Source of the DNA: Runella slithyformis DSM 19594
Lineage (GTDB): Bacteria > Bacteroidota > Bacteroidia > Cytophagales > Spirosomataceae
Reading direction: 5' to 3'
DNA: 64,000 nt
Assembly: GCF_000218895.1 (NCBI RefSeq)
Contig: NC_015703.1
Location: 867,501-931,500 of the forward strand
Part shown: positions 25,466-33,291 of the stretch, piece after piece
How positions within the stretch are numbered: position 1 is the first letter of the stretch
How the letters are laid out: the number at the start of each line of letters is the position of its first letter
Made by a program: the position numbers and the translations under genes
The notes under the pieces: model-generated
Told to the model about the DNA's origin: nothing
Database searches by the model: none
The model's input: only the letters and a program-made list of their open reading frames with translations

Positions 25466-27151
25466 TTATGCTTCATCCGTCACGCAGCCTTCACTGGCCG
25501 ACTTCACATTGCGGATGTATTTGCCCAGCGTGCCTTTTTTAAACGCAGGCTCGGGTTGTTTCCACTCCTTGCGGCGTTCGGCCAATTCCTCGTCCGATAC
25601 GTGCAGGTGCAGTACGTTGTTTACGGCATCAATCGTAATTTTGTCGCCATCTTTTACCAGAGCGATGGTACCGCCCATGTAAGCTTCCGGCGTAACGTGC
25701 CCTACCACAAACCCATGCGTTCCGCCCGAGAAACGACCATCCGTGATCATGGCAACCTTATTGCCAAGCCCCGCTCCCATCACCGCTGATGTCGGCTTCA
25801 GCATTTCGGGCATACCGGGACCGCCTTTAGGGCCTTCGTTACGAATGACGATCACATGACCTTCTTTGATCTCTCCCTTTGCGATGTATTCGATCACTTC
25901 TTCTTCGCGATCACATACTTTAGCCATTCCTTCAAAACGTTCCCCTTCTTTGCCTGTAATCTTGGCCAGAGCTCCCATGGTGGCCAGGTTGCCGTACATA
26001 ACCTGTAAGTGCCCTGTCGGTTTGAGGGGGGTAGAAAGCGGGAAAATAATTTTTTGAGTGTCGAAATTCAAATCGGGTGCATCGGCCAAATTTTCAGCAA
26101 TGGTTTTGCCGGTCACTGTCATACAATCTCCGTGCAAAAGCCCCTGCTTATATAGGTACTTCATAATGGCCGGCACACCGCCAATGGCGAGTACATCTTC
26201 CATGTAATATTTGCCGGATGGCTTAAGATCTGCAATCAGAGGAGTACGATCTGAAATATCCTGAATATCTTTCAGGGTAAATTCCACATCTGCGGCGCGG
26301 GCGATGGCCAAATAGTGCAACACGGCATTGGTAGAACCACCCAAAGCCATTACGAGGGTCATCGCGTTTTCAAAGGCTTTGCGCGTCATGATATCGCGCG
26401 GACAAATATTCTTTTCCAACAATATCTTCATAGCTGCCCCAATGGCAATACATTCTGCCTTTTTACCTTCGTGGGTAGCAGGATAGGTCGAAGAATTGGG
26501 AAGGGTCAGGCCCATCGCTTCCATCGAACTGGCCATCGTATTGGCGGTGTACATTCCGCCGCAGGCCCCTGCCCCGGGAATGGCATTTTGAATCACGCCT
26601 TCGTAGTCTTCGTCCGAGATCGTTCCGGCAAATTTTTTGCCCAAGGCCTCAAATGCTGAAATGATATCAAGCTTTTGTCCTTTATATTCTCCCGTCCGGA
26701 TCGTTCCGCCATAGACCAGCATGCCGGGGCGATTGAGTCGCGCCAGTGCTATCATAGCCCCGGGCATATTTTTATCACAACCTACCACCGCAATCACTCC
26801 GTCATACCACTGTCCACATACCACATTTTCGATGGAATCAGCGATCAGGTCACGACTGGGCAGCGAATAGCTCATGCCATCATTGCCGTTGGTCATCCCG
26901 TCTGACACACCGATGGTATGAAAGATGAGACCTACCATCCCATTTTCCTGAATTCCTTTTTTCACATGCACTGAAAGCCCATTGAGGTGCATATTACAGG
27001 TGTTGCCTTCATAGCCTGTGCTGGCAATGCCAACTTGGGCTTTTTGCATGTCTTCCTTCGTTAATCCTACGCCATAAAGCATGGCTTTGGCAGCGGGATT
27101 GGTTACTTCCTGCGTAAGTGTGCGACTGAATTTGTTTAGTTGTTCTGACAT
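25466..27151 (-). CDS. ilvD: Dihydroxy-acid dehydratase
   Basis: IlvD dehydrates dihydroxy acids to the 2-oxo acids for valine and isoleucine using an Fe-S cluster. Cluster cysteines are visible in [12 protein letters not shown] and [14 protein letters not shown], and the C-terminal [18 protein letters not shown] is intact. The ATG at 27151 ([10 protein letters not shown]) gives 561 residues, the normal size. It is the first structural gene of the cluster and lies directly downstream of the attenuator at 27173-27206. Confidence 0.96.
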   Translation of the reverse strand: MSEQLNKFSRTLTQEVTNPAAKAMLYGVGLTKEDMQKAQVGIASTGYEGNTCNMHLNGLSVHVKKGIQENGMVGLIFHTIGVSDGMTNGNDGMSYSLPSRDLIADSIENVVCGQWYDGVIAVVGCDKNMPGAMIALARLNRPGMLVYGGTIRTGEYKGQKLDIISAFEALGKKFAGTISDEDYEGVIQNAIPGAGACGGMYTANTMASSMEAMGLTLPNSSTYPATHEGKKAECIAIGAAMKILLEKNICPRDIMTRKAFENAMTLVMALGGSTNAVLHYLAIARAADVEFTLKDIQDISDRTPLIADLKPSGKYYMEDVLAIGGVPAIMKYLYKQGLLHGDCMTVTGKTIAENLADAPDLNFDTQKIIFPLSTPLKPTGHLQVMYGNLATMGALAKITGKEGERFEGMAKVCDREEEVIEYIAKGEIKEGHVIVIRNEGPKGGPGMPEMLKPTSAVMGAGLGNKVAMITDGRFSGGTHGFVVGHVTPEAYMGGTIALVKDGDKITIDAVNNVLHLHVSDEELAERRKEWKQPEPAFKKGTLGKYIRNVKSASEGCVTDEA

Positions 27152-27172
27152 AGTAAAAGGTTTTTTAAAATA

Positions 27173-27206
27173 AAGCCTCACTCAGTTTTGGGGGTGAGTG
27201 AGGCTT
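27173..27206 (-). terminator. Attenuator terminator in the ilv leader
   Basis: On the minus strand AAGCCTCACTCA, a 10-nt loop, and TGAGTGAGGCTT form a perfect 12-bp stem followed by TATTTT, 21 bp before the ilvD ATG. It lies between the leader peptide and ilvD. The left arm (CACTCAC) can alternatively pair with GTGAGTG overlapping the leader stop codon at 27226-27232, which would prevent the terminator from forming. Confidence 0.85.
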
Positions 27207-27229
27207 CGATAGTAGCAATCCGTCTCCAC

Positions 27230-27286
27230 TCACACCGCTTGGGTGCTGAGAATGAAGAGTACGACTACAGGTATCTTGATAGACAT
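27230..27286 (-). CDS. ilvL: ilv leader peptide, 18 aa
   Basis: The short frame encodes MSIKIPVVVLFILSTQAV and stops 23 bp before the terminator stem. Nine of 18 residues are Ile, Val or Leu, eight of them packed into positions 3-13. This is the classic composition of leader peptides whose translation speed reports branched-chain aminoacyl-tRNA supply. The start has an A-rich context (TTATAAAATG). Slow translation in the VVVLFIL run would leave the stop-codon region free to pair with the terminator's left arm; a ribosome reaching the stop would cover it. The gene symbol is by analogy; conservation was not tested. Confidence 0.8.
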   Translation of the reverse strand: MSIKIPVVVLFILSTQAV

Positions 27287-27341
27287 TTTATAAGCAAAAT
27301 TATTCTTTTAGCGAAATTACGCTAATTGCGTATTTGCGTTA

Positions 27342-27373
27342 CAAATAAAACCGGTCCATTGTTATTTTCCAAA
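27342..27373 (-). promoter_or_regulatory. Candidate promoter of the ilv-leu cluster
   Basis: On the minus strand TTTG (27370-27373), a 20-bp spacer and TTTATTTG (27342-27349) resemble the Bacteroidota -33/-7 pair, with one mismatch to TAnnTTTG. This would give a leader RNA beginning roughly 45-50 nt before the leader ATG. A second, perfect -7 match TAATTTTG lies at 27295-27302 but would make the leader nearly without a 5' UTR. The rest of the 325-bp divergent gap to the SemiSWEET gene at 27612 is AT-rich, with no gene seen. Confidence 0.45.
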
Positions 27374-27611
27374 CAAAATTTTACTTTTTTGTATTTTCCC
27401 AATTTGAAGATGCTACTGGTTCATCTACAGGCCCCAAAAATTGTCATTTACATTTTTTTTACCGATTTCTATATTTTCCACCGTCAGGCCGCCGGCTTTT
27501 TAGTATCCCTACAACCACTTATTGTACTTTAACAAGAATAAAAGCATTATATGAAACTTTATTTATAATTTTTCCGCTATATAAGCATTCATAAACCAAA
27601 TTCATACACCC

Positions 27612-27875
27612 ATGTTAGAGATAATGGGCTATGTGGCGGGTTCCTTAACCACGCTCGCCTTTATTCCCCAAGTTTTACAGATTTACCGCACCAAATCAGC
27701 CAAAGATGTTTCACTTGCCATGTTTCTGCTTTTCACCGCCGGCGTAGCTTTATGGCTTGGTTACGGCATCATGACACATTCCTTTCCGGTTGTTGCGGCC
27801 AATGCCATCACATTGGTTCTTTCGTTTGTGATTCTCTATTTTAAATGGAAATACACCCGTTCTTCCAATATCTAA
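27612..27875 (+). CDS. SemiSWEET-type sugar transporter, 87 aa
   Basis: The protein is one triple-helix bundle (three TM helices), the half-size bacterial form of SWEET transporters that works as a dimer to move sugars passively. The PQ-like motif lies in TLAFIPQVLQIYRTKSAKDVS (parts: AFIPQVLQ, KSAKDVSL), and TM3 contains ANAITLVLSFVILYFKW with the conserved substrate-pocket Asn. Length is standard. The gene is divergent from the ilv leader and ends in a bidirectional terminator. Confidence 0.92.
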   Translation: MLEIMGYVAGSLTTLAFIPQVLQIYRTKSAKDVSLAMFLLFTAGVALWLGYGIMTHSFPVVAANAITLVLSFVILYFKWKYTRSSNI

Positions 27876-27884
27876 TGCATAAAA

Positions 27885-27915
27885 AAATCCCTTTCTCATT
27901 CGGAGAAAGGGATTT
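27885..27915. terminator. Bidirectional terminator between SemiSWEET and pyk
   Basis: AAATCCCTTTCTC and GAGAAAGGGATTT form a perfect 13-bp stem with a 5-nt loop. It is preceded by an A run at 27881, which reads as a T run for the convergent pyk transcript, and followed by TTTAATAC, so it can serve both genes. Confidence 0.85.
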
Positions 27916-27946
27916 AATACTTGTACCAACATTACTCAGGGCATTT

Positions 27947-29404
27947 CTAGTCGACAATACTCAATTTTACGGCGTTGGTTTTACGGTGCTTACTGACCGG
28001 CATACTGAGCGTATTGACGAAAATATCTCCGGTATGAAGCGCTTCTTTTTCGATTAGAATCCGTTTGATATCGTCAATTAATTCATCTGTCGAAAGGTCT
28101 TCGCGATCATAATACACTGACTTTACACCCCAATACAACGAAAGGGCACACATCAGCGAGCGACTGGGCGTAAAGACGTACAGATCAGCCTCCGGGCGGT
28201 GGTGTGATAAACGAATACCGGTATATCCCGAACGTGTGACACCAATGATTGCCTTTGCGCGGCTATCACGCGCCAGACGGCAGGCACTCATCACTACGTT
28301 ATCATTCAGCACATTAGGCCCCGGATTATCATTGACTGCGGCATGGTATTTGAAATAGATCTCGGTATCATCGGCTTTTTTCTTTGCCTCAGTTTGCTCT
28401 ACCTGGCGAATCGTCTGTGCCATACTCGTAACGGCCTCAATGGGGTATTTACCCGAAGCGGTTTCTGCGCTGAGCATTACGGCATCAGCACCATCCAAGA
28501 CGGAGTTGGCAATATCATTGATCTCTGCGCGGGTAGGCCGGGGAGCATCGATCATGCTTTCGAGCATCTGGGTGGCAACGATCACCGGCTTGGCCGCACG
28601 ATTGCATTTTTCCACGATCATTTTCTGAATCATCGGAACTTCTTCGGCGGGCAATTCTACCCCCAAGTCGCCGCGCGCCACCATAATGGCATCAGTGGCC
28701 TCAATAATGGCGTCAATATTTGCGATGGCTTCCGGTTTTTCAATTTTGGCCACGACCCGAATGCTCTTTCCTTTGGCCTTGATGTAATCTTTCACTTCCT
28801 GAATATCTGAGGCGTAGCGTACAAAAGATAACGCGATCCAATCGACATCGTTTGCAAGGCCGAAGTCGAGGTCTTCGTAATCTTTTTCCGTCACCGAAGG
28901 CATCGATACTTTGGTATTGGGCAGGTTAACGCCCTTCTTCGACTTCAGGATACCGTCGTACACCACTTCAGTCACTACATCAGTGCCTTCGATCCCTACT
29001 ACTTTTACTTCCAGCTTACCGTCGTCCATCAGGATACGTTCGCCCATTTTTACGTCCTGGTACATCCCTTTGTAAGGGGTACTTACCCGCTCGGAAGTTC
29101 CGATAATATCGTCGTTGGTAAATACTAATTTCTGGCCGGCTACGATTTTTACACCTTCCTTGTTTTCCACGTTTCCGATGCGAATCTTTGGCCCCTGTAA
29201 ATCCTGCAAAATTCCAACGCTGAGACCGTAAGCGGCATTATTGTGGCGGATTTTCTGAATCCGCTCCAAGTGATCGGCATGTGAGCCGTGCGAAAAATTC
29301 AATCGGAATACATTCACCCCTGCCTGCACAAGCGAATACAGAAGTTCGGATGTTTCTGAAGCAGGGCCTACGGTGGCAACAATCTTGGTCTTTTTATTAA
29401 TCAT
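27947..29404 (-). CDS. pyk: Pyruvate kinase
   Basis: Pyruvate kinase makes pyruvate and ATP from phosphoenolpyruvate, the substrate of IlvB. The start KKTKIVATVGPASE, the active-site segment VARGDLGVELPAEEVPMIQK and the ADP/metal region ATQMLESMIDAPRPTRAEI (parts quoted) are intact, as is the C-terminal domain with ITRSGYTG-like IGVTRSGYTG. I use the ATG at 29404 (476 residues). It lies 29 bp after priA and is probably co-transcribed with it. Confidence 0.95.
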   Translation of the reverse strand: MINKKTKIVATVGPASETSELLYSLVQAGVNVFRLNFSHGSHADHLERIQKIRHNNAAYGLSVGILQDLQGPKIRIGNVENKEGVKIVAGQKLVFTNDDIIGTSERVSTPYKGMYQDVKMGERILMDDGKLEVKVVGIEGTDVVTEVVYDGILKSKKGVNLPNTKVSMPSVTEKDYEDLDFGLANDVDWIALSFVRYASDIQEVKDYIKAKGKSIRVVAKIEKPEAIANIDAIIEATDAIMVARGDLGVELPAEEVPMIQKMIVEKCNRAAKPVIVATQMLESMIDAPRPTRAEINDIANSVLDGADAVMLSAETASGKYPIEAVTSMAQTIRQVEQTEAKKKADDTEIYFKYHAAVNDNPGPNVLNDNVVMSACRLARDSRAKAIIGVTRSGYTGIRLSHHRPEADLYVFTPSRSLMCALSLYWGVKSVYYDREDLSTDELIDDIKRILIEKEALHTGDIFVNTLSMPVSKHRKTNAVKLSIVD

Positions 29405-29433
29405 CTTTTGGCTAGGTTTTTTGATGGGTATAC

Positions 29434-31950
29434 TTAGAGGCAATCTACATCAATGGTTACATCAGCCCCTTTTAATGTTTTATCGGTCAGAATATCCGTC
29501 ACTTTTTCGAGGATAAAAGTCTTTGCGGCCTTAAAATTAACTTTTTCGCGCTCGAGTTTTATAAGAATGTCAAACAAAAACCGATTTCGGATGCGTTCGA
29601 CCAGCGGAGGCTGCGGTCCGAGCACCCGGTCTTCCCCCATTTTCTCCATCAATAAATGGGTTAATTTCTCGGCCGCCCGGCGAGCCATATCCTGCTCTAA
29701 GTGTTTGACTGTCAATTTTATAAGCCTCGTGAACGGGGGGTATCTAAATTGCTCCCGTTCGGCAATTTCTTCCGTGTACATTCCTTCATAATCGTTCGCA
29801 ATAATTTTTTGTAAAATCTTTTGATTTGTATTTCCGGTCTGGATCAATACCCGTCCTTTTCGGTCGGCACGGCGTCCTGCCCTACCGCTGACTTGGGTAA
29901 TGAGCTGAAACGCCCTTTCCGTTGAGCGCAAATCGGGAAAATGAATCATGCGGTCGGCATCAAAGATGCCGACCATACTTACATTTTCAAAATCAAGCCC
30001 TTTGCTGATCATCTGCGTCCCGACCAGGATATCTACATTCCCCTGCTCAATGTCTTCGATCATTTCTTTATAAGCATTCTTGGCGCGGGTTGTATCCAGA
30101 TCCATCCGTGCCACCCGGGCCGTTGGGAAGAATATCTTGAGTTGGTCTTCCAGCTTTTCGGTGCCAAATCCGACGGTTCGTACTTTGGTAGAACCGCACC
30201 CGGGACAAAGCTTCGGCACCTCTTCTTTATGTCCGCAATAATGGCACCGCAGCTCTGCGTCTTTTTGGTGATAGGTCAGGCTTACGGCACAGTTTTCACA
30301 CTCGCCGATCCATCCGCATTCTTCACATTGTAAGTACGAAGAATAACCGCGACGGTTTTGAAAGATGATGCTTTGTTCATTCCGGGCCAATGTTTCACGC
30401 AGCTCTTCCACCAAAACCGACGAAAACTCATACTTCATCTTCTTGGTTTTACGCTCCTGTTTGGTATCGATCAACACAAACTCCGGCATACTGGCTTTGC
30501 CGAAACGCTCCGTCAGTTTCACCAGTCCGTAGCGACCGTTCAGGGCCTGATAGTAGGACTCCAGCGCCGGCGTGGCTGAGCCCAGTAATACTTTGGCGTG
30601 CTGGTGCTGCGCTGCCACAATCGACACATCGCGCGCGTGGTAGCGAGGGGCAGGGTCGTATTGTTTATAAGAGCTTTCGTGCTCTTCATCGACAATGATC
30701 AATCCAAGGGCATCGAATGGCAGAAAAATAGCCGATCGCACGCCCACCACCAACTGATATTGACCCGAAACGACCCCTTTCCAAACCTCTACCCGCTCAT
30801 TGTCAGAAAATTTAGAGTGATAAATACCGAGCTTGTCACCGAAGACTTTTTTCAAACGAACCACGATTTGGGTCGTAAGAGCAATTTCGGGAAGTAGGAA
30901 TAGTACCTGAGAGCCGCTTTCCAGTACCTGCTGGGCCAGATGAATATATACTTCCGTTTTACCGCTGCCGGTGACTCCGTGCAGCAATACCGTATCTTTT
31001 TCCTGAAATAAATTGATAATTTCGTCAAACGCGCGTTGCTGCGCAGTGGTCAGTTTGATATTAATTCCTGCGGTAAAGTCGGGTTTTACTTCGGCAAATC
31101 GAGACACCGTTACCTCAAATTCTTCAAAAACACCTTTCTTAATGAGGGTACTCAAGGCGGAGTCGGAAATGTCTTCATTTTGGGTAAAATAACTTTTTTC
31201 CAAGCCGGCACGGTTGGCGTAAGGGTCATTTTGCAGCGGCACCTGACTCATGTACCGCATGACCACTTCCTGCTGCTTAGGCATTTTATCAAGTTGACCG
31301 ATCAACTCCATCAGATTTTCGCGGGTTTCGTAGCGTCCCGTGAGTTTTACTTTTTTCTGAATTTTGGGTTTGTATTTTTCACGGACTTCTTCATACAGAA
31401 TTACCGCCCGCTTGCCGATCAACGATTTAATGACATGATTAATGTTCTGATCCCCGACTCGCTTTCCGACCTCTTCGTACGTCAGCGACTGGTATTTTTT
31501 GATTTCTTCCAGCAGGGCAGTTTCCTCTTCGGTCAAAAGATCAAAATAATCGAAGTCAGGATTGTATTGAATCTTGGATTGGCTGGTGATCTTCAGGCCC
31601 GACGGCAAGGCGACGTTCAGCACCTCCCCTACACTGCACAGATAATAGTCGGCGATCCAGTTAAAAAGAGCAATTTGATAGGGGGTTACCAAGGGCTCAT
31701 CGTCCAGCAGTTCGCCGATGTATTTGGCTTGATATCGAGAAGGAGGCGTGGTATGAATATGTGCCACTACACCCGTTACAACACGGTTTTTACCAAAAGG
31801 AACGACCACTCTGGCACCATTTTTGATGGCAGAGTTAAACACCCGCGGTACGCGGTATGTAAACAACTGCCTGACGGGAACCGGCAAAATTAAATCCGCA
31901 AACAGGGTTATTTCTTCTAAACCAAAATCGTCGTTTTCTGCAGTTAACAC
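29434..31950 (-). CDS. priA: Primosomal replication-restart helicase PriA
   Basis: PriA reloads the replisome at stalled forks as a 3'-5' helicase. Visible are the N-terminal 3'BD domain (FADLILPVPVRQLFTYRVP), Walker A LLHGVTGSGKTEVY, the DEEH motif IIVDEEHESSYKQ and the zinc-binding cysteines in QCEECGWIGECENCAVSL and CHYCGHKEEVPKLCPGCG. Motif VI QVSGRAGRADRKGR-like SGRAGRRADRKGRV is present. At 838 residues it is slightly long, as is common in Bacteroidota. Confidence 0.95.
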   Translation of the reverse strand: MLTAENDDFGLEEITLFADLILPVPVRQLFTYRVPRVFNSAIKNGARVVVPFGKNRVVTGVVAHIHTTPPSRYQAKYIGELLDDEPLVTPYQIALFNWIADYYLCSVGEVLNVALPSGLKITSQSKIQYNPDFDYFDLLTEEETALLEEIKKYQSLTYEEVGKRVGDQNINHVIKSLIGKRAVILYEEVREKYKPKIQKKVKLTGRYETRENLMELIGQLDKMPKQQEVVMRYMSQVPLQNDPYANRAGLEKSYFTQNEDISDSALSTLIKKGVFEEFEVTVSRFAEVKPDFTAGINIKLTTAQQRAFDEIINLFQEKDTVLLHGVTGSGKTEVYIHLAQQVLESGSQVLFLLPEIALTTQIVVRLKKVFGDKLGIYHSKFSDNERVEVWKGVVSGQYQLVVGVRSAIFLPFDALGLIIVDEEHESSYKQYDPAPRYHARDVSIVAAQHQHAKVLLGSATPALESYYQALNGRYGLVKLTERFGKASMPEFVLIDTKQERKTKKMKYEFSSVLVEELRETLARNEQSIIFQNRRGYSSYLQCEECGWIGECENCAVSLTYHQKDAELRCHYCGHKEEVPKLCPGCGSTKVRTVGFGTEKLEDQLKIFFPTARVARMDLDTTRAKNAYKEMIEDIEQGNVDILVGTQMISKGLDFENVSMVGIFDADRMIHFPDLRSTERAFQLITQVSGRAGRRADRKGRVLIQTGNTNQKILQKIIANDYEGMYTEEIAEREQFRYPPFTRLIKLTVKHLEQDMARRAAEKLTHLLMEKMGEDRVLGPQPPLVERIRNRFLFDILIKLEREKVNFKAAKTFILEKVTDILTDKTLKGADVTIDVDCL

Positions 31951-32083
31951 GCTTTTTTAAGGCCAAAGTTGAAAGCGCAAGATAATGCTTTCGTTACATA
32001 TTTTTTAGCATGGCAAGATATTTGACCAATTGATCATGTCAGATAATCTCATTATCTTGCATGATTACCCACTCTTAAAAATT

Positions 32084-32491
32084 ATGATCCCCTTTACCAT
32101 CCGGCGCTATCAGTATCTCCAGGAAGATGATGTCATGATTCAACAACTCACCGGTCTAAAAAAGCGTGAGTTTGAAAAACTGCATTCTTTTTTTGATAAT
32201 GACTGGAAGAACTATTTCTCCAAATTTACCCTGGAAGGAGTACCTCGCTTACGACAGGCCTCTCTGCGTCGGAATAATATCTTTGCCGATAACAGAGATG
32301 CGCTTCTTTTCGGCCTTATTTACCTTAAAGGTGAAATTTTGCAGGAAGAATTGGCTGCATTTTTTGCCATTGACCAGCCCAAGGCGAGCAAATATCTGGC
32401 ACTGATTAAACGTCTGCTGAGTGATATTTTAAAGAACCCCCATTCCCTTCCCAAACCTAAACGCATCAAAATAATAAAAGCCCTTGACTAG
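32084..32491 (+). CDS. Solo transposase-type helix-turn-helix protein, 135 aa
   Basis: The protein matches only the N-terminal DNA-binding part of some IS5-type transposases (HTH_Tnp_4-like): LTGLKKREFEKLHSFF, then LLFGLIYLKGEILQEELAAFFAIDQPKASKYL. The catalytic DDE part is absent, and the sequence after the stop shows no continuation in any frame. It is either a remnant or a small HTH protein of independent use. Starts at 32030 (TTG) and 32036 (ATG) are also possible; I choose 32084 because relatives begin near the equivalent of IRRYQYL. Confidence 0.6.
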   Translation: MIPFTIRRYQYLQEDDVMIQQLTGLKKREFEKLHSFFDNDWKNYFSKFTLEGVPRLRQASLRRNNIFADNRDALLFGLIYLKGEILQEELAAFFAIDQPKASKYLALIKRLLSDILKNPHSLPKPKRIKIIKALD

Positions 32492-32637
32492 AAATCAGGT
32501 CAAACTGTTTTGCCCGATCATTGCTTCTCGAAGCCGCAGTACTCCTCATTGCCAAAGAATTTATTTTTGACCGGACTTTCCCACCCTTCTCTTATTCTTT
32601 CCCGATTACCCCTACCGTTTTGCCCAACGACCTTCGT

Positions 32638-32822
32638 CAATTATTTAAGGAGTAACGCAGTTTTACCTGCCTCTTGTTTACGGGTCATTTCATTGCCTGT
32701 CTTCCGGGCAGTGATGTCCGGAAGACAGGCAATGAAATATTATACCATTCTATAGCCCTATTTTCCAAGTACTATCAACCACTACCTCACTCAACCTTCA
32801 AAATCAGCCAATTATTTAAGGA
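32638..32822. repeat. 14-bp direct repeats enclosing a hairpin element
   Basis: CAATTATTTAAGGA occurs at 32638-32651 and again at 32809-32822, exactly 171 bp apart. The flanking bases differ (T/G versus C/C), so the repeat is precisely 14 bp. The perfect hairpin at 32687-32738 lies between. The arrangement resembles a short mobile or recombined element with duplicated ends, but no known terminal repeat was recognised. Confidence 0.6.
32687..32738. repeat. Perfect 21-bp hairpin
   Basis: The 21-nt arm at 32687-32707 (ATTTCATTGCCTGTCTTCCG plus G) is exactly complementary to 32718-32738, with a 10-nt loop. It could not act as a simple terminator in either direction because no T tract follows. 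A fully paired arm of this length is stronger than usual regulatory hairpins in the window. Confidence 0.85.
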
Positions 32823-33291
32823 CAACAATAAGTATTGGCACTATTTTTGACAAAGACATCCTCCAACCTTCGCCGCGGTATCGGCCGGCACGCTTCCAAT
32901 CTCTCAGCGAAAACTCCCAATTAAAATTTTTCGCTTTTATCAAAGCAATACCACAATACCTTTTCATTTACAGACACTTAGTATCAAGACCTGCCAAGAA
33001 CAAAGCCTTTTTTAAAGCAGTCCAAATACAATGGCAGGGTATTTGTCGAATTAGCGATATGTCGAATAAATGAAGACTCATTTACCTTTTAAGTTTATTT
33101 TTATTGAAATACCCCCGGGAGATATTTATATCCCTATACGATAATATATTCTAAAATTCAATAATAATGACTATTCTGTGAGCTATGTTGTGCCGTTAAA
33201 TACTAGCCAAAGTGCCTGTAATTCTAACAATTACCAGCAAAATAAATATACCATAAAGAAAAATTGAACACATTAAAAGTTCTCCTATACC

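Larger units (their letters stand above)
32492..33291. other. 800-bp non-coding stretch with a repeat-bracketed hairpin
   Basis: No convincing gene is present. The one sizeable frame (32510-32755) is Leu/Pro/Ser-rich and runs through a perfect hairpin. The stretch holds a 14-bp direct repeat and the hairpin described separately. From about 33040 it becomes very AT-rich, with many TATA-like steps, up to the start of the large surface-protein gene, and presumably includes that gene's promoter. Confidence 0.6.

Noticed and set aside
32510-32755. 81-codon frame downstream of the HTH gene
   Set aside because: It runs through a perfect 21-bp hairpin and one of the 14-bp direct repeats lies inside it; composition is unlike coding sequence.
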